DNA of 64,000 bases from a candidate division WOR-1 bacterium RIFOXYB2_FULL_45_9 (GCA_001771575.1 MEUD01000001.1:62001-126000); one strand, 5' to 3'. Numbered from the stretch's first letter, positions 1 to 9,542 are shown. A program made the numbers and translations. The notes: generated from the letters alone by a model not told the origin.

Positions 1-2
1 TT

Positions 3-659
3 AAGTGGATCAACGCCGAGAAGCTGGAAGAGGAAGAAGATATCGACGCGGTCCTGCGCGACGTGCAGGGGCTGCTCATTCCCGGCGGTTTTGGGGCGCG
101 CGGCGTTGAAGGTAAGATCAAAGCGATCCGCTACGCCAGAGAGAACAATATCCCTTTTCTCGGTTTATGCCTGGGGATGCAATGCGCGGTGATCGAGTTC
201 GCCCGCAACGTTTGCAAGCTCAAAGGGGCCAATTCCTCGGAGTTCGATCCCGAGACCAAATACCCGGTCATCGATTTTATCCCGGAACAGCGCGGCTTGA
301 TCGATAAGGGTGGGACGATGAGACTGGGAGCGTATCTCTGCCGGATCAAGAAGGGGACGACCCTTCATAAGCTCTACGACCGGGACGAAGTTGAGGAGAG
401 GCACCGCCACCGTTATGAATTCAACAACGATTTTCGCAAACAGCTGGAAGAGTGCGGCCTCATCTATTCGGGGATCAATCCTGATGCCGATCTGGTGGAA
501 GTGATCGAATTGCCGACCCACCCGTTCTTTTTAGCGACCCAGTATCATCCGGAGTTTAAGTCCCGACCCAATCGGCCGCATCCGCTCTTCGCTGGTTTTG
601 TGAAGGCGGCGGTAGACCGGCTGGCGGAGCAAGTGGCGCTATTTAAAGAGAAAGCCTAG
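3..659 (+). CDS. pyrG: CTP synthase, C-terminal part (5' end outside window)
   Basis: Makes CTP from UTP, ATP and glutamine in the cytoplasm. The frame is open from base 3, so the true start lies upstream; about 218 C-terminal residues of a usual 535-550 are present. They form the class I glutamine amidotransferase domain: an oxyanion strand ([11 protein letters not shown]), the nucleophile Cys in GLCLGMQ (codon at 168-170), the CTP-synthase-specific [11 protein letters not shown] stretch, and the His-x-Glu of the triad in [10 protein letters not shown]. The last 21 bases overlap the convergent larC gene. The ending is intact and nothing is missing from the visible domain. Identification is firm. 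Confidence 0.97.
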   Translation, partial: KWINAEKLEEEEDIDAVLRDVQGLLIPGGFGARGVEGKIKAIRYARENNIPFLGLCLGMQCAVIEFARNVCKLKGANSSEFDPETKYPVIDFIPEQRGLIDKGGTMRLGAYLCRIKKGTTLHKLYDRDEVEERHRHRYEFNNDFRKQLEECGLIYSGINPDADLVEVIELPTHPFFLATQYHPEFKSRPNRPHPLFAGFVKAAVDRLAEQVALFKEKA

Positions 660-1802
660 TCTTTTGACATTTTGATCGACAATATTTATAGGGAGACGGT
701 GTTTTCTGGCCAGCTTCTTTAACTCCTCATATTCCGGGGCGGCGGTTATAACCTGACCGGCTAATAAACCTAATTTAATTTTTACTTTTCCATACTTAGT
801 TTTAACTTTAATGAGTTTTCGTCGTAAAACTTCCCTGGTGGCCAAGAAAATTCTGACTCCAAGAGTTGTGGTCAGTTTATAAACTAATTCTAACAGCCGG
901 TCTTTATCTTCCAGCCGGCAAAGAATGATCAGCTTATGGGCGGCGCGCTCCTTTTTCATCAGGATCGGTTCGATAAAGGCATCGAGGGCACCCGCTTTCA
1001 TCAGGGTCACGATCGCCTTATTTAAGTATTTTATGTCCATGTCATCGATATTCGTTTCGATTTGGAGGATCGCCTCGTTTTCCGTCGGCAAATTAGCTTC
1101 GCCAATATAGACCCGGAGCATCCCGAGAGTGGGGAAGGATTTACTGCCGGCGCCGTTGCCGATTTTCTCTACCGCCATTTTCGGCGCCGGTCCAAAGCCG
1201 CTGGCCAAAGTGCTGATTATTGCCGCGCCGGTCGGGGTGACGACCTCCCCTTTAACCTCAATTCCATAAGTTGGGATCCCTTTCAACAATTCCGCGGTCG
1301 CTGGAGCCGGGTTTGGCAGGATGCCATGCGCGTGTTGGATAAAGCCTTGTCCATGAGGGATTGGCGAGGCATAGATCGCCTCGATCCCCAGCTTTTCAAT
1401 AGCGATCGCTGCGCCGACTATATCGATGATCGCGTCGACCGCGCCGACCTCATGGAAATGGATTTTGTTAACAGGGACGCCGTGGACCTTAGCTTCCGCC
1501 TCGGCCAGTCGGCGGAAGATCTTGGTACTAAGTGTTTTGACTGTTTTCGATAGCTTACTTTTGTTGATGAGTTTAAGTATGTCAGCGAGATTGCGATGAT
1601 GTTGTTCGCTGGTAAAGACCTCGAAATAAGTTCCATTAATATGGTGTTTCTTAATAGCTTTAAGCTTTAAGCTGTAAGCTTTTAGCTTAAGATGTTTTAA
1701 CTCTTTTTTGAGCTCTTTATAATCCAGCCCGGCGTCAAGTAATGCTCCCAGTACCATGTTGCCGGCCAGGCCGGAAGAACAGTCAAAATAGGCGATCTTC
1801 AT
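639..1802 (-). CDS. larC: LarC, nickel insertion enzyme of the Ni-pincer cofactor (NPN)
   Basis: LarC inserts nickel into pyridinium-3,5-bisthiocarboxylic acid mononucleotide, the cofactor of lactate racemase (LarA) and related enzymes. The 387 residues begin [16 protein letters not shown] and contain [18 protein letters not shown], both typical of the family; LarC1 and LarC2 are one continuous frame, with no frameshift as in some lactobacilli. It starts inside the last codons of larB (ATGA overlap), so the two are translationally coupled. A short-period AAGCTT-rich stretch near 1655-1691 encodes a Leu/Lys-rich patch ([15 protein letters not shown]) and looks like an in-frame repeat expansion. 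larE and larA are not in the window. Confidence 0.93.
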   Translation of the reverse strand: MKIAYFDCSSGLAGNMVLGALLDAGLDYKELKKELKHLKLKAYSLKLKAIKKHHINGTYFEVFTSEQHHRNLADILKLINKSKLSKTVKTLSTKIFRRLAEAEAKVHGVPVNKIHFHEVGAVDAIIDIVGAAIAIEKLGIEAIYASPIPHGQGFIQHAHGILPNPAPATAELLKGIPTYGIEVKGEVVTPTGAAIISTLASGFGPAPKMAVEKIGNGAGSKSFPTLGMLRVYIGEANLPTENEAILQIETNIDDMDIKYLNKAIVTLMKAGALDAFIEPILMKKERAAHKLIILCRLEDKDRLLELVYKLTTTLGVRIFLATREVLRRKLIKVKTKYGKVKIKLGLLAGQVITAAPEYEELKKLARKHRLPINIVDQNVKRLGFLFK

Positions 1803-2467
1803 TTCTCATTACCGGCAATATAATGCGCGCAGACGGCGGCGCCAAAGCCGTTGTCGATATTTACCACGCTGATCCCGGGGGCGCAGGAGTTCATCATGGT
1901 GAGGAGGGCGGAGAGCCCTTTAAAGCTCGCGCCATAACCGACGGAAGTTGGGACCGCGATGATCGGCTTGTCGATCAATCCGCCAACGACCGAGGCGAGG
2001 GCTCCTTCCATTCCGGCGACGACGATCGCGACCCGGCATCTTTTTATCTTTGGCAGGTTCTTCATCAGGCGATAGATCCCGGCGACCCCAACATCATAAA
2101 TTCGCTCGACCTTATGGCCAAGGTATTCCGCGGTGACGGCGGCCTCTTCGGCGATGGGGAGGTCTGCGGTCCCGGCGGTGACGATGGCTATTTTTGACTT
2201 CCGACTTCCGACTGCCAACTTACAATTAACGGTAATAATTCCAGCTGTTTCATGATAGACAGCCTTGTGTAAAATCTTCTTGACCGCGGTGAACGCTTTT
2301 TTGTCCGCTCTGGTGGCTAGAACGTCATGGCCTTGTTTGGCGATCTTAGACGCTATTTGGGCGATCTGATCCGGTGTTTTTCCCGGACAATAGATCACTT
2401 CGGGGAAGCCTTTCCGGTGGATCCGGTGGTGATCGACTTTGGCAAACCCGAGTTCTTCGTAGTTCAT
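1799..2467 (-). CDS. larB: LarB, P2CMN (NPN precursor) synthase
   Basis: LarB carboxylates and hydrolyses nicotinic acid adenine dinucleotide to give the dicarboxylated mononucleotide precursor of the Ni-pincer cofactor. The C-terminal two thirds resemble PurE-type AIR carboxylases: [17 protein letters not shown], then the GVAGIYRL and [16 protein letters not shown] segments. Length (222) is close to family members. Start and stop overlap nfo and larC by 4 bases each. The stretch around 2196-2222 contains GACTTCC repeats and encodes a [11 protein letters not shown] patch that interrupts the domain boundary, probably a repeat insertion. Good confidence from the motif and from pairing with larC. 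Confidence 0.92.
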   Translation of the reverse strand: MNYEELGFAKVDHHRIHRKGFPEVIYCPGKTPDQIAQIASKIAKQGHDVLATRADKKAFTAVKKILHKAVYHETAGIITVNCKLAVGSRKSKIAIVTAGTADLPIAEEAAVTAEYLGHKVERIYDVGVAGIYRLMKNLPKIKRCRVAIVVAGMEGALASVVGGLIDKPIIAVPTSVGYGASFKGLSALLTMMNSCAPGISVVNIDNGFGAAVCAHYIAGNEK

Positions 2468-3312
2468 TTAATTAAATCCCGTAAAATATTAAGGTTCTCG
2501 ATATCTTCTTTCATTTCCGGCCCTTTGGGTGTTTCCAGAACCATTGGGAGGTTTTCAAAGCGTTTATCGTTCATCAGGAAGCGGAACGGCTCCAGCCCCA
2601 GTTCTCCCCGGCCGATATGTTCATGGCGGTCTTTTTTGGAGCCGAGACCGGTTTTGGAATCGTTCAAATGAAAAGCCAGAAGCTTATCCAGGCCGATTGT
2701 CCGTTCAAATTCTTTCCAGGTCGCCAGATAACCTTCTTTAGTGTTCAATTCATACCCCGCGGCAAAAGAATGGCAGGTATCAAAGCAGACCCCGATCCGC
2801 TCCGGCGCTTTAATGCCGGCTATGATCTCCGCTAAATTAGAAAACTTATACCCGAGATTTGACCCCTGGCCGGCGGTCGTTTCCAGAGCGATTTTTACCT
2901 TAAAACCTTTGGTTTTTTCGATCAGTTCATTAAGATGATTAGTTACTTGGCCTATGCCTTGGCCTTCGCCTTTTCCAAGATGTGATCCTGGGTGGAGGAC
3001 AATAAAGGGGAGCTTGAGCCCTTCGCACCGTTCCAATTCCTCCAGCATTGAACGACGCGATTTCTCGAGGTTGTCGGATGGTGGGGCGGCCAGATTGATC
3101 AAATAACCTGCGTGAGCAAAAACGAAGAGGTTGCTTTGTTTTTTTTCCGCTACAAACCTTTGGATTTCGTCTTCGGTGAGCGGTTTGCCGAACCATTGGT
3201 TGTTGTTCTTGACGAAAATTTGGATCGCGCTGCAGCCGATCGAGAGGCCCCGATTGATCGCTTTATCTATCCCGCCGGCGACCGACATGTGTGCCCCAAG
3301 GAGCCTTACCAT
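2464..3312 (-). CDS. nfo: Endonuclease IV (AP endonuclease)
   Basis: Cleaves 5' of abasic sites during base excision repair. The 282 residues form the TIM-barrel AP endonuclease 2 family: start [14 protein letters not shown], the metal-site segments [49 protein letters not shown] and LETPKG, with the Zn-binding His, Glu and Asp residues all present. Full family length. The start overlaps the end of rarA by 7 bases and the stop overlaps larB by 4, so repair genes and cofactor genes share one transcript. Confidence 0.96.
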   Translation of the reverse strand: MVRLLGAHMSVAGGIDKAINRGLSIGCSAIQIFVKNNNQWFGKPLTEDEIQRFVAEKKQSNLFVFAHAGYLINLAAPPSDNLEKSRRSMLEELERCEGLKLPFIVLHPGSHLGKGEGQGIGQVTNHLNELIEKTKGFKVKIALETTAGQGSNLGYKFSNLAEIIAGIKAPERIGVCFDTCHSFAAGYELNTKEGYLATWKEFERTIGLDKLLAFHLNDSKTGLGSKKDRHEHIGRGELGLEPFRFLMNDKRFENLPMVLETPKGPEMKEDIENLNILRDLIK

Positions 3313-4454
3313 GGATTGCTCCTGTTTTTCAGGTGGTCCGGGACGGGGATGGTCGCGCTCTTTTCGATCTCTTTGAGAGCGTTATCGATCCCATCGATTG
3401 CTTCCCGGCTTTTCGGCGCTTTCGCGACGTAGATCGCCGCCTGGGCGAGAGGGATGCGCGCTTCCGGCATCCCAACGAACTCGGCTGCCTGCATAGCGGA
3501 ATTGGCAATGACCAGAGCGAGCGGATCGGCGTTGCCGACGTCTTCGGCCGCGCAAATCACGATCCGCCGGGCGATGAATCGAGGGTCTTCCCCGGCATAG
3601 ATCATCTTGGCCAGATAATAGAGGACGGTATTTATATCGCCGCCGCGCATTGATTTTATGAAGGCGGAAATAGTGTCGTAATGCTGGTCCCCCTTTTTAT
3701 CGTAAACGACCGCTTTCTTTTGGATCGACGCTTCGGCGACCGCCAGGGTGAAGTAGATCCGCCCGTCTTCGCCGGGAGAGGTGGAGAGGACGCCGAGCTC
3801 CAGGGCGGTCAAGGCGCGCCGGGCGTCCCCGTCGGAAAGACGAGCGAGGTGGTCAAGAGCATCCGGCTCCATTTTGATCTTGAATTGACCGAGGCCTCGT
3901 TCGGGGTCGGTCAAGGCGAACTTGATCACTTCCTTGAGCTGGTCGGCGGTCAACGGTTTTAGTTCAAAGATGTTCGAGCGGGAGACGAGAGCTGAATTAA
4001 CGTAAAATAACGGGTTTTCCGTCGTCGCGCCGATCAGGATCAAATTCCCTTCCTCGACGTCGGGGAGAAGAGCGTCCTGCTGGAGCTTATTGAAACGGTG
4101 GATCTCGTCGAGAAAAAGGATCGTTTTTGTGCCGTAATGCTTGATCCGCTCTTTCGATTCCAGGCTGACCCGGCGGATATCCTCGACCTTGGCGACGGTG
4201 GCGTTGAGCCACTCAAAATGTCCCCTGGTCGAACTGGCAATCACTCTGGCGATGGCGGTTTTACCAGTTCCCGGCGGTCCGTAGAGAATGACCGAAGAGA
4301 CCTTGTCGGTCTCGATCAGGCGGCGCAGGAGCTTCCCTTTTCCGATGATCGGCTCCTGTCCAATGATCTCATCAAGGCTGCGCGGCGCCATCCGATGGGG
4401 GAGCGGCGCGTTCTTTTCCTTGTAGCTCTTGAGGTTCACGTCAAACAGGTCCAT
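3306..4454 (-). CDS. rarA: Replication-associated recombination protein A (AAA+ ATPase)
   Basis: RarA/MgsA acts at stalled or gapped replication forks together with SSB. Visible are the N-terminal [20 protein letters not shown], Walker [12 protein letters not shown], Walker [12 protein letters not shown], sensor 1 GATTENP, and the C-terminal tetramerisation region with [26 protein letters not shown]. At 382 residues it is a little shorter than the usual 410-450 at the C-terminal end. It leads the operon rarA-nfo-larB-larC. A TATAAT box ends 6 nt before the ATG and no Shine-Dalgarno is visible, so the mRNA is probably leaderless. Confidence 0.95.
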   Translation of the reverse strand: MDLFDVNLKSYKEKNAPLPHRMAPRSLDEIIGQEPIIGKGKLLRRLIETDKVSSVILYGPPGTGKTAIARVIASSTRGHFEWLNATVAKVEDIRRVSLESKERIKHYGTKTILFLDEIHRFNKLQQDALLPDVEEGNLILIGATTENPLFYVNSALVSRSNIFELKPLTADQLKEVIKFALTDPERGLGQFKIKMEPDALDHLARLSDGDARRALTALELGVLSTSPGEDGRIYFTLAVAEASIQKKAVVYDKKGDQHYDTISAFIKSMRGGDINTVLYYLAKMIYAGEDPRFIARRIVICAAEDVGNADPLALVIANSAMQAAEFVGMPEARIPLAQAAIYVAKAPKSREAIDGIDNALKEIEKSATIPVPDHLKNRSNPW

Positions 4455-4460
4455 GTAAGA

Positions 4461-4466
4461 ATTATA
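4461..4466 (-). promoter_or_regulatory. -10 box of the rarA operon
   Basis: TATAAT on the minus strand with exactly 6 bases to the rarA ATG, placing the expected +1 on the start codon. No good -35 is seen 17 bp further up. It shares a short divergent region with the promoter of the gene on the plus strand. Confidence 0.6.
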
Positions 4467-4471
4467 CTATA

Positions 4472-4502
4472 TTGACAGCTCATTCAGTGTTGATTGTATA
4501 AT
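4472..4502 (+). promoter_or_regulatory. Promoter of the secreted protein gene at 4513
   Basis: TTGACA (4472-4477) followed by TGTATAAT; TATAAT is at 4497-4502 with a 19-bp spacer, or TGTATA with 17. The -10 overlaps the first in-frame ATG (4501), so transcription must begin after it and a later ATG must be the start codon. Confidence 0.6.
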
Positions 4503-4512
4503 GAAACCTGAC

Positions 4513-5436
4513 ATGAGGAAAATGTTCTTAGCTGTTATTTTATTTATGGTTTTTTTGTCGTTGACGGCGGTCGCCGAGCTTGCCCCTGGTGACCAGGTCC
4601 GTTTGGAACGGATGAAAACCCGGATCGCCAATCTAACCCCGGAGGGACGGCAGGCGATGATCAAGTTCTTGAATTCGCGCTTATTTAACCTGGAAAATGG
4701 GATCGGGCTGACCGAAAAGATGACCAGGCAGGAGCGGGCGCAGGAGATCGAAAGAATTAAAGCGGAACTCGATCTTCTATACACCATCCCAAAGGCCGAG
4801 GCCCCGGCCATAGCTGAAGCGACCCCCGAAGCGATCGCAACCCTTGAAGTCATTGCCGTTTCCCCAACTACAGAACCTCTGTCCGTTATCGCGCAGATCC
4901 TTGAGCCTCAAGATGAACCGGTCCAACCGGTTGTTGAAAAACATGAACGGATAAAGTACAACCCTACCGGGCCACTGCCGACCGAGTTAAAGCATCAGCC
5001 AAAACCGGTTAAAATAAACGCTCCCACGCAAAAACAAGAGAAAGCTTCGTCAGGGAAAATTGCTTTTTGCGGAGGATATTTTGCCGGTTTGGCCGCTTTG
5101 CGGGGTGAATGGGAGTTGTCGTTTAATGACATCAACTTTAGATTTGGTGGTTTATATGGATCAGGCGCCGGCAATAGTTCTTTAGCTGCTTTTGCCGACA
5201 GTTACTATTATCTTAATCCTCCGGGGACGGTGGGGATGCTATCTTATGCTGGACTGGGAGTTAATTATACTTTACTATCATCGGCTGGTGGTCAACGGTC
5301 GTTGGGAGGCGAAGTATTTTATGGCGGCGAAACTCCTTTTGGTGATGGGAATCTGTTCTTTGAGTTTGGTTTTGGCTCGGTCAGGCCAGGAGTAGAGCAA
5401 TCAGGGATTACCGCGTTGGTTGGCTATCGTTTTTAA
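4513..5436 (+). CDS. Secreted protein: helical N-terminal half, Pro-rich linker, barrel-like C-terminal domain (paralogue 1)
   Basis: Function unknown. The ATG at 4501 lies inside the -10 box, so I start at 4513 (MRKMFLAVIL). A signal peptide ends near VAEL; then about 70 helical residues rich in Arg/Glu (RLERMKTRIANLTPEGRQAM), a Pro/Ala/Glu linker, and a Gly/Phe/Tyr-rich C-terminal domain of about 130 residues with alternating short strands and a terminal aromatic residue (VGYRF), as in outer-membrane barrels. The segment YAGLGVNYTL...GGEVFYGGE...FFEFGFGSVRPG recurs in the proteins at 33663 and 34799, so the three are paralogues. It stands alone, divergent from rarA. Confidence 0.75.
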   Translation: MRKMFLAVILFMVFLSLTAVAELAPGDQVRLERMKTRIANLTPEGRQAMIKFLNSRLFNLENGIGLTEKMTRQERAQEIERIKAELDLLYTIPKAEAPAIAEATPEAIATLEVIAVSPTTEPLSVIAQILEPQDEPVQPVVEKHERIKYNPTGPLPTELKHQPKPVKINAPTQKQEKASSGKIAFCGGYFAGLAALRGEWELSFNDINFRFGGLYGSGAGNSSLAAFADSYYYLNPPGTVGMLSYAGLGVNYTLLSSAGGQRSLGGEVFYGGETPFGDGNLFFEFGFGSVRPGVEQSGITALVGYRF

Positions 5437-5488
5437 TTCTCCCGTATTTTGCCTGAAATTTTAACCAATATACCACGATAATTTGGGC

Positions 5489-6718
5489 ATGAAGATAGAA
5501 GTTCGTCGTTTTAACGGTCAACCGCGCGCTTGGTGGAAACCCCGGGCGACCGATCACTGGGATAAAAAGCTTGGCGCGGGAAATCGTTTGGAAATACAGC
5601 TTGTCCAATGGAGCAAATATCCGATCCAAACGCTTCAATACCTGATGCCGGGTCAGCTCCGCCTTGACGCCGCAGTCAACCGGCTGGAGAGGCGGATTCG
5701 CGGGATTGAAACGACGATGATCGAACTTTCCCAAATGCCGGACAATTTCCAGCTTATGGTCAGGAAGGCGAGCCGGTTTTACGACCGCTTGATGGCTGGA
5801 ATATTCGCGTTTTCCATTCTTTCGGCCGCGCTTGACCTGACGACCAGTGAACGGGGGAATTGGGAACGGATCGTTTTTAATCTTGGCTTTTTGACCATCC
5901 CGGCGGTGAGCCTTGGGCATATCCGTAAGCGTGCCAGGACAAGTGAGTTGCTTGCCTTAAAAGCTAAAGAAGAATTGGTCCCTTTGCTGGCGTATCGCCG
6001 GGTCATTCAGGAGTGGGCCGGGGTCTCGCATGACATGAAAAACATTTTAGGGGCGATCTATCTGGCCTCGTCCACGGGAAAGTGCGCGTGCTTTTCCAAT
6101 GAGGGAGCGGTCAGGGAACGGCTCAATATTATTCACGATTCGGCGAAAGAGCTGGGAAACCTGATCGACACGATGAAAAATCTGTTCCGTCCGATCAAGC
6201 TTTCCGATAAACCTTTGCCGGTCCTGGACCTCTTGTCGGAAACGGTCTACACCTTTACTCATTTGAAAAATATCGAGGATAGGAAATTCGTCGTGATCAT
6301 TAACTCCAATCCGGAGCGGCCAATGACCCGGCTTGACGAACTAAAGTTCAAGCAGGCGGTCCTTAACCTGCTGATCAACGCTTTTGACGCCATCCCGGAA
6401 ACAACGAGAGGGGAGATCGAAATATCAGCCGATAACGTCAGGGTGCCGCGGGACCTTGAGACCAGCCAAGGGACTATCCCCTCCGGTCATTATATAAAAA
6501 TCACGGTCAAAGATAACGGATCGGGGATACCGGAAGATATCCTGCCGAAAATGTTTGATTTTGGCGAGACCACGAAAGGAAGAAACGGCACCGGGATCGG
6601 TCTGACGATCGTTAAAACCGCGGTCGAGGGGCACAAGGGGTTCATTGACGTTGCGACTTCTCAGAAACCCCGACAGAGCGGGACCAGTTTTTTCTTGTAT
6701 TTCCCGGTCATTGTTTGA
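5489..6718 (+). CDS. Orphan membrane sensor histidine kinase
   Basis: Two-component kinase homologue with no response regulator beside it. From the ATG at 5489: a soluble N-terminal ~95 residues without a recognised sensor domain, two hydrophobic helices (about 101-117 and 127-143) with a very short outside loop, a coiled linker, an H-box with H181 (GVSHDMKNIL), an N-box (QAVLNLLINAFDAIP), G1 (VKDNGSGIPEDIL), an F-box and G2 (KMFDFGETTKGRNGTGIGL). The H-box form SHDMKN is the HisKA type that also occurs in autokinases of NtrB/KinB type. The nearly absent periplasmic loop suggests membrane or cytoplasmic sensing. A TTG codon two codons upstream is possible but less likely. The 3' end overlaps the convergent inhibitor gene by 11 bases. 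Confidence 0.85.
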   Translation: MKIEVRRFNGQPRAWWKPRATDHWDKKLGAGNRLEIQLVQWSKYPIQTLQYLMPGQLRLDAAVNRLERRIRGIETTMIELSQMPDNFQLMVRKASRFYDRLMAGIFAFSILSAALDLTTSERGNWERIVFNLGFLTIPAVSLGHIRKRARTSELLALKAKEELVPLLAYRRVIQEWAGVSHDMKNILGAIYLASSTGKCACFSNEGAVRERLNIIHDSAKELGNLIDTMKNLFRPIKLSDKPLPVLDLLSETVYTFTHLKNIEDRKFVVIINSNPERPMTRLDELKFKQAVLNLLINAFDAIPETTRGEIEISADNVRVPRDLETSQGTIPSGHYIKITVKDNGSGIPEDILPKMFDFGETTKGRNGTGIGLTIVKTAVEGHKGFIDVATSQKPRQSGTSFFLYFPVIV

Positions 6719-7112
6719 TTAAAAAAGAAAGTTTGTATCCCCTGGTCTCATCGGTCCGCAGGTCCCAGGGGCGGCGATAGTCAAAAGCGAGTTCACAGCT
6801 TCCCGGAGCGATCGCTTTAAAGGTGAATTTGATCTGTCCGGGGGAGCCGATCAACTTGTTTTTAGTAATTAACTGCGGCGGAGCGGTTTGTTTCAGCATT
6901 AACGGGTTGACGCGTTTGATCTCCCAGTTGTATCCAGTCGATGGATTTGTCTCAAGCGTGATCACGACATAATCGTTGACGTTCAGGTAAACTTCCCCCC
7001 CGTTGTCTTTTTCGAAAAGCTGGACGGTGGTCCCGGGTTGGGAAAAAAAAGTGTTGGCGACCAGGAAGAATAACAGGGAAAAAAACAAGACGGCTAAAAA
7101 ATTATACTTCAT
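6708..7112 (-). CDS. Secreted chagasin-type (I42) protease inhibitor
   Basis: Predicted exported inhibitor of papain-like cysteine proteases. Start chosen at 7112 (MKYNFLAVLFF) because the longer GTG start lies across the -10 box and would precede the signal peptide. After a hydrophobic signal (to about residue 25) the mature part carries the chagasin loop NPSTGYNW, a Gly-containing middle loop, and the third loop RPWD after FDYR, in the family order. Length (134) is normal. It could protect the cell from its own or foreign peptidases; no target protease is in the window. Confidence 0.8.
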   Translation of the reverse strand: MKYNFLAVLFFSLLFFLVANTFFSQPGTTVQLFEKDNGGEVYLNVNDYVVITLETNPSTGYNWEIKRVNPLMLKQTAPPQLITKNKLIGSPGQIKFTFKAIAPGSCELAFDYRRPWDLRTDETRGYKLSFLIKQ

Positions 7113-7121
7113 ATCGTGAAT

Positions 7122-7130
7122 ATTATAGCA
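7122..7130 (-). promoter_or_regulatory. Extended -10 box of the I42 inhibitor gene
   Basis: TGCTATAAT on the minus strand, 9 bases before the ATG at 7112. No Shine-Dalgarno follows, so a leader of about 2-3 nt is expected. Confidence 0.6.
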
Positions 7131-7139
7131 CAACTATTT

Positions 7140-7385
7140 TTACTGTTTTCTTTCGACCGAGATGGTACATTCGGTGACCAGCGCGGCGACCGCGCCGACA
7201 GCCGCCAGGACCGGGGCCAGGGCCGCGCCGATCACGCCGAAAGTTAAAGGAAAAGAGAAGATCTCGTTCCCGTCTTTGCCTTTGATGGTAATCTGCCTGA
7301 TATTCCCTTCTTTAACCAGCTCATTGATCTTTTTAAGCAGTTGTTCTCCGGAAACCTTGAATTCTTCCTTTAAATTGTCAGTCAT
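7140..7385 (-). CDS. DUF4342 family small membrane-associated protein
   Basis: 81 residues: an N-terminal amphipathic part with KVSGEQLLKKINELVKEGNIRQITIK, then PLTFGVIGAALAPVLAAVGAVAALVTECTISVERK, a hydrophobic helix close to the C-terminus. This arrangement matches DUF4342, whose function is unknown. The start has a good Shine-Dalgarno (AAAGGAG). It lies downstream of the terminator of the gene at 7451, so it is probably transcribed separately or by read-through. Confidence 0.8.
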   Translation of the reverse strand: MTDNLKEEFKVSGEQLLKKINELVKEGNIRQITIKGKDGNEIFSFPLTFGVIGAALAPVLAAVGAVAALVTECTISVERKQ

Positions 7386-7399
7386 AAGCTTTCTCCTTT

Positions 7400-7434
7400 A
7401 AAAAAGGACCCCCTCGTCCAGAGCGGGGCCCTTT
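7400..7434 (-). terminator. Rho-independent terminator after the barrel protein gene
   Basis: On the minus strand AAAGGGCCCC, an 11-base loop, then GGGGGTCC followed by six T. The stem has one G.U pair only in this orientation, which is why the minus strand is preferred. It ends transcription from 8125. Confidence 0.75.
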
Positions 7435-7450
7435 GAAGATCAAATAGGGA

Positions 7451-8125
7451 CTAGATTCTGTAAGCGACGCTGGCTGCGATCTCCGAGCCGGTATAGCTTC
7501 CGCCGGCCTGCGGGGTGATCGATTGCATCGTGTATTCGATCATGACCGCTCCCTGCATTGACCAGGCGATGGCGGTGCCGATCGTCAGGTCGATCTGGGT
7601 GGAGTTTGAATTGGCGGTGCTCACGCTGTTGCTGCGATAAGCGATCGCGCCGTAAGGGACCAGCGGGGCCATGATCTTGCTGATGCCGACGCCGAGCATT
7701 ATCTGCGAAGCGGTCGAGGTGATGTCACCCAGGCCGGTTACCGTGGTCTTATTGTTGAAGGCCTTGTAGCCGCTGCCGAGTGCGACTGACACAGGGATGT
7801 CCGATCCTTCATCAATAATGGTGTATTTTAGGCTTACGCCGTAGCCGGTAGCGGACGCGCCGCTGATGCCGACCGGGAGGCCCGATGCGGTTGCCGATCC
7901 CAATTGAGCGTAGGCATCGAGTTTATCGGTCAAGCCGTAACCGAAATATCCGCCGATCGATCCAAGGCTCATGCCGCTGGTATTCTGGTAGTTTGAATCG
8001 AGAACGTAAGCTCCAGAAACGGCCATTTTGCCCTGGCCCAGAGGATTAGCGGTGACGAGCAGTTCCGCCGAAGCTAATGAAGCGGCGCAAAGCGCCAGCA
8101 CTAAAGTTAACGCGATCTTTTTCAT
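7451..8125 (-). CDS. Outer-membrane beta-barrel protein (predicted)
   Basis: Start chosen at 8125 (MKKIALTLVLALCAASLASAE), a classical signal peptide with Shine-Dalgarno AGGAGG; upstream codons are the leader. The mature ~205 residues are Gly/Ser/Tyr rich with alternating hydrophobic strands (IGGYFGYGLTDKLDAYAQLGSA, GYGVSLKYTII, VSVALGSGYKAF) and end in an aromatic/Ile C-terminus (ASVAYRI), as porin-like barrels do. No finer family could be named. Probably well expressed, given the strong ribosome site and terminator. Confidence 0.75.
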   Translation of the reverse strand: MKKIALTLVLALCAASLASAELLVTANPLGQGKMAVSGAYVLDSNYQNTSGMSLGSIGGYFGYGLTDKLDAYAQLGSATASGLPVGISGASATGYGVSLKYTIIDEGSDIPVSVALGSGYKAFNNKTTVTGLGDITSTASQIMLGVGISKIMAPLVPYGAIAYRSNSVSTANSNSTQIDLTIGTAIAWSMQGAVMIEYTMQSITPQAGGSYTGSEIAASVAYRI

Positions 8126-8194
8126 TGAAGGACCTCCTGAAAAAATTTGGAACCGGAAAGTTTTACTTTCTCTCACCTCCTTAATTCAAAAGGA

Positions 8195-8638
8195 CTATTT
8201 TCGCTTAATCCCGACCAGGGAAGCGACCGGCAATTCCCGCCCGTCAGTTAAAACGATCGTCGGCACGGCTGAATTGCTGACCAGCACCTTATCGACCGTT
8301 CCGGTTGCCTGTGAGCCGGTCGTTTGATCGTAATATATAACTTCCTGGCCCAAAAGTGAAGAGGTTTGTTCCAGAGCGGCCAGGCGTTGGGAATCCATGG
8401 TCGAAGTCTGTGACGCGGTAAGGGAGCTTGTGTCGCTGATCAAAGAAGAGAGAACGCTTGAATCGGAGCTGGAATCCTTTTCGTCCGATCCGCTGACCAG
8501 ATCGTTGAGCATAGTGTTGAATTTTTGCTGGGTCTCCACAATATATTGCTGGTATTCGCTCGCCTGGTTGGGTTTGCTGACGTTATCGGTGTTGGTGTTT
8601 TGGAAGGTTGGTCCGCTGATGCCGTTGATGCCGGTCAT
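8195..8638 (-). CDS. FlgD-like (hook-capping N-terminal domain) protein
   Basis: 147 residues without a signal peptide. The N-terminal part is Ser/Thr/Asn rich, then STMDSQRLAALEQTSSLLGQEVIYYD with GTVDKVLVSNSAVPTIVLTDGRELPVASLVGI. This resembles the end of the FlgD N-terminal domain (SSLEQ, a Gly-Lys/Gln-x-V strand, and a GTV...V..G..V..V..I strand pair) that recruits the hook cap. No other flagellar gene is near and the Ig-like part of FlgD is absent, so it may serve another export system. Start supported by Shine-Dalgarno AAGGAGG. Moderate confidence. Confidence 0.55.
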   Translation of the reverse strand: MTGINGISGPTFQNTNTDNVSKPNQASEYQQYIVETQQKFNTMLNDLVSGSDEKDSSSDSSVLSSLISDTSSLTASQTSTMDSQRLAALEQTSSLLGQEVIYYDQTTGSQATGTVDKVLVSNSAVPTIVLTDGRELPVASLVGIKRK

Positions 8639-8654
8639 ATCGTTTCCTCCTTAA

Positions 8655-9542
8655 TTAATGTCCATCCCAGCCAGCCAGTCTGGCCATGAGCCACCAAAGA
8701 GCCACGCCTTTATTATAGCAGTTTTCCTGACTGGTGTGCGACCATTCATAACTCGGGCCATCGGTATTGATCGCTCCGTACTGGGAATGCCTGATGGGGA
8801 AAGTGTTTCCGCCGTAACTATCGGTCGCTTGAGCTCCTCCGTACCAGCATTCAATATCGGCAAAATCATAGAGAACCTTGTTATTGGTCTGGCAATAGAG
8901 TCTAATCTGCTCATTGCGCTGGTGGCGATTCCAGCCGGACGCGCCGTTGGTGCGAGCGTGACCGGTCATATAAATAAAAGTCACTCCCGGGAATTCCGTT
9001 TCCAGGTTGTTGATCGCGTTCAAGTACTCGGTGACTTGGCCGGCGGTCCAGGTATCCAGTTCCGCGCACCAGGCCCACATTGAATATTTAATATCGGTAT
9101 TGTCGGTTAATATCTGTCGGGTTGTGTTGAGTCCGGCTGTGGTACTCCAGTACTCCTCCGGTTCAACGCAATCGTCGCTTGTTTGGCCGTTCCAGACACG
9201 CAGATTGGGGATCGGATCAGGAGATGAGCACCATTCGACATTGACCGGATAAATGGTTGGATTGGATGTTTCAATGTCCTTCGCTCCGATCGTGAGAGAA
9301 GAGCCGTCAGAACGGCGGCAATAGTGAAGCGCCCGATTATTTGTTCTTACCGTTGTTATCCAGTCAGCGGGGATACCGGAGAGCGCTGTGCTGTTATGGT
9401 CAATGTTGATCGCGCTGGAAGAGGAAGCAACGGTAGTGGTGGTACTAGTGGTGGTGGTCGTGCTGGTGGAGTTGACCACCGTACAACCGCTGCAGAACAT
9501 GATCAAACCGGCCGCCAGCAACCCAATTAAAGATTTGGTCAT
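8655..9542 (-). CDS. Thr-linker lipoprotein, possibly SGNH-hydrolase-like
   Basis: Signal peptide with lipobox-like FCSGC, then a Ser/Thr-rich linker ([12 protein letters not shown]) as spacer from the membrane. The ~250-residue Cys- and Trp-rich domain contains [26 protein letters not shown], a [18 protein letters not shown] segment and a late HTSQENC; this layout recalls SGNH/GDSL-type secreted hydrolases, but I cannot place the catalytic triad with confidence. Its ATG abuts the stop of the upstream lipoprotein gene, so it is the last gene of the three-gene exported-protein operon starting at 11731. Confidence 0.65.
   Translation of the reverse strand: MTKSLIGLLAAGLIMFCSGCTVVNSTSTTTTTSTTTTVASSSSAINIDHNSTALSGIPADWITTVRTNNRALHYCRRSDGSSLTIGAKDIETSNPTIYPVNVEWCSSPDPIPNLRVWNGQTSDDCVEPEEYWSTTAGLNTTRQILTDNTDIKYSMWAWCAELDTWTAGQVTEYLNAINNLETEFPGVTFIYMTGHARTNGASGWNRHQRNEQIRLYCQTNNKVLYDFADIECWYGGAQATDSYGGNTFPIRHSQYGAINTDGPSYEWSHTSQENCYNKGVALWWLMARLAGWDGH

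Noticed and set aside
5408-5920. 170-codon minus-strand frame at the start of the kinase
   Set aside because: Antisense to the histidine kinase, no motif and no ribosome site.
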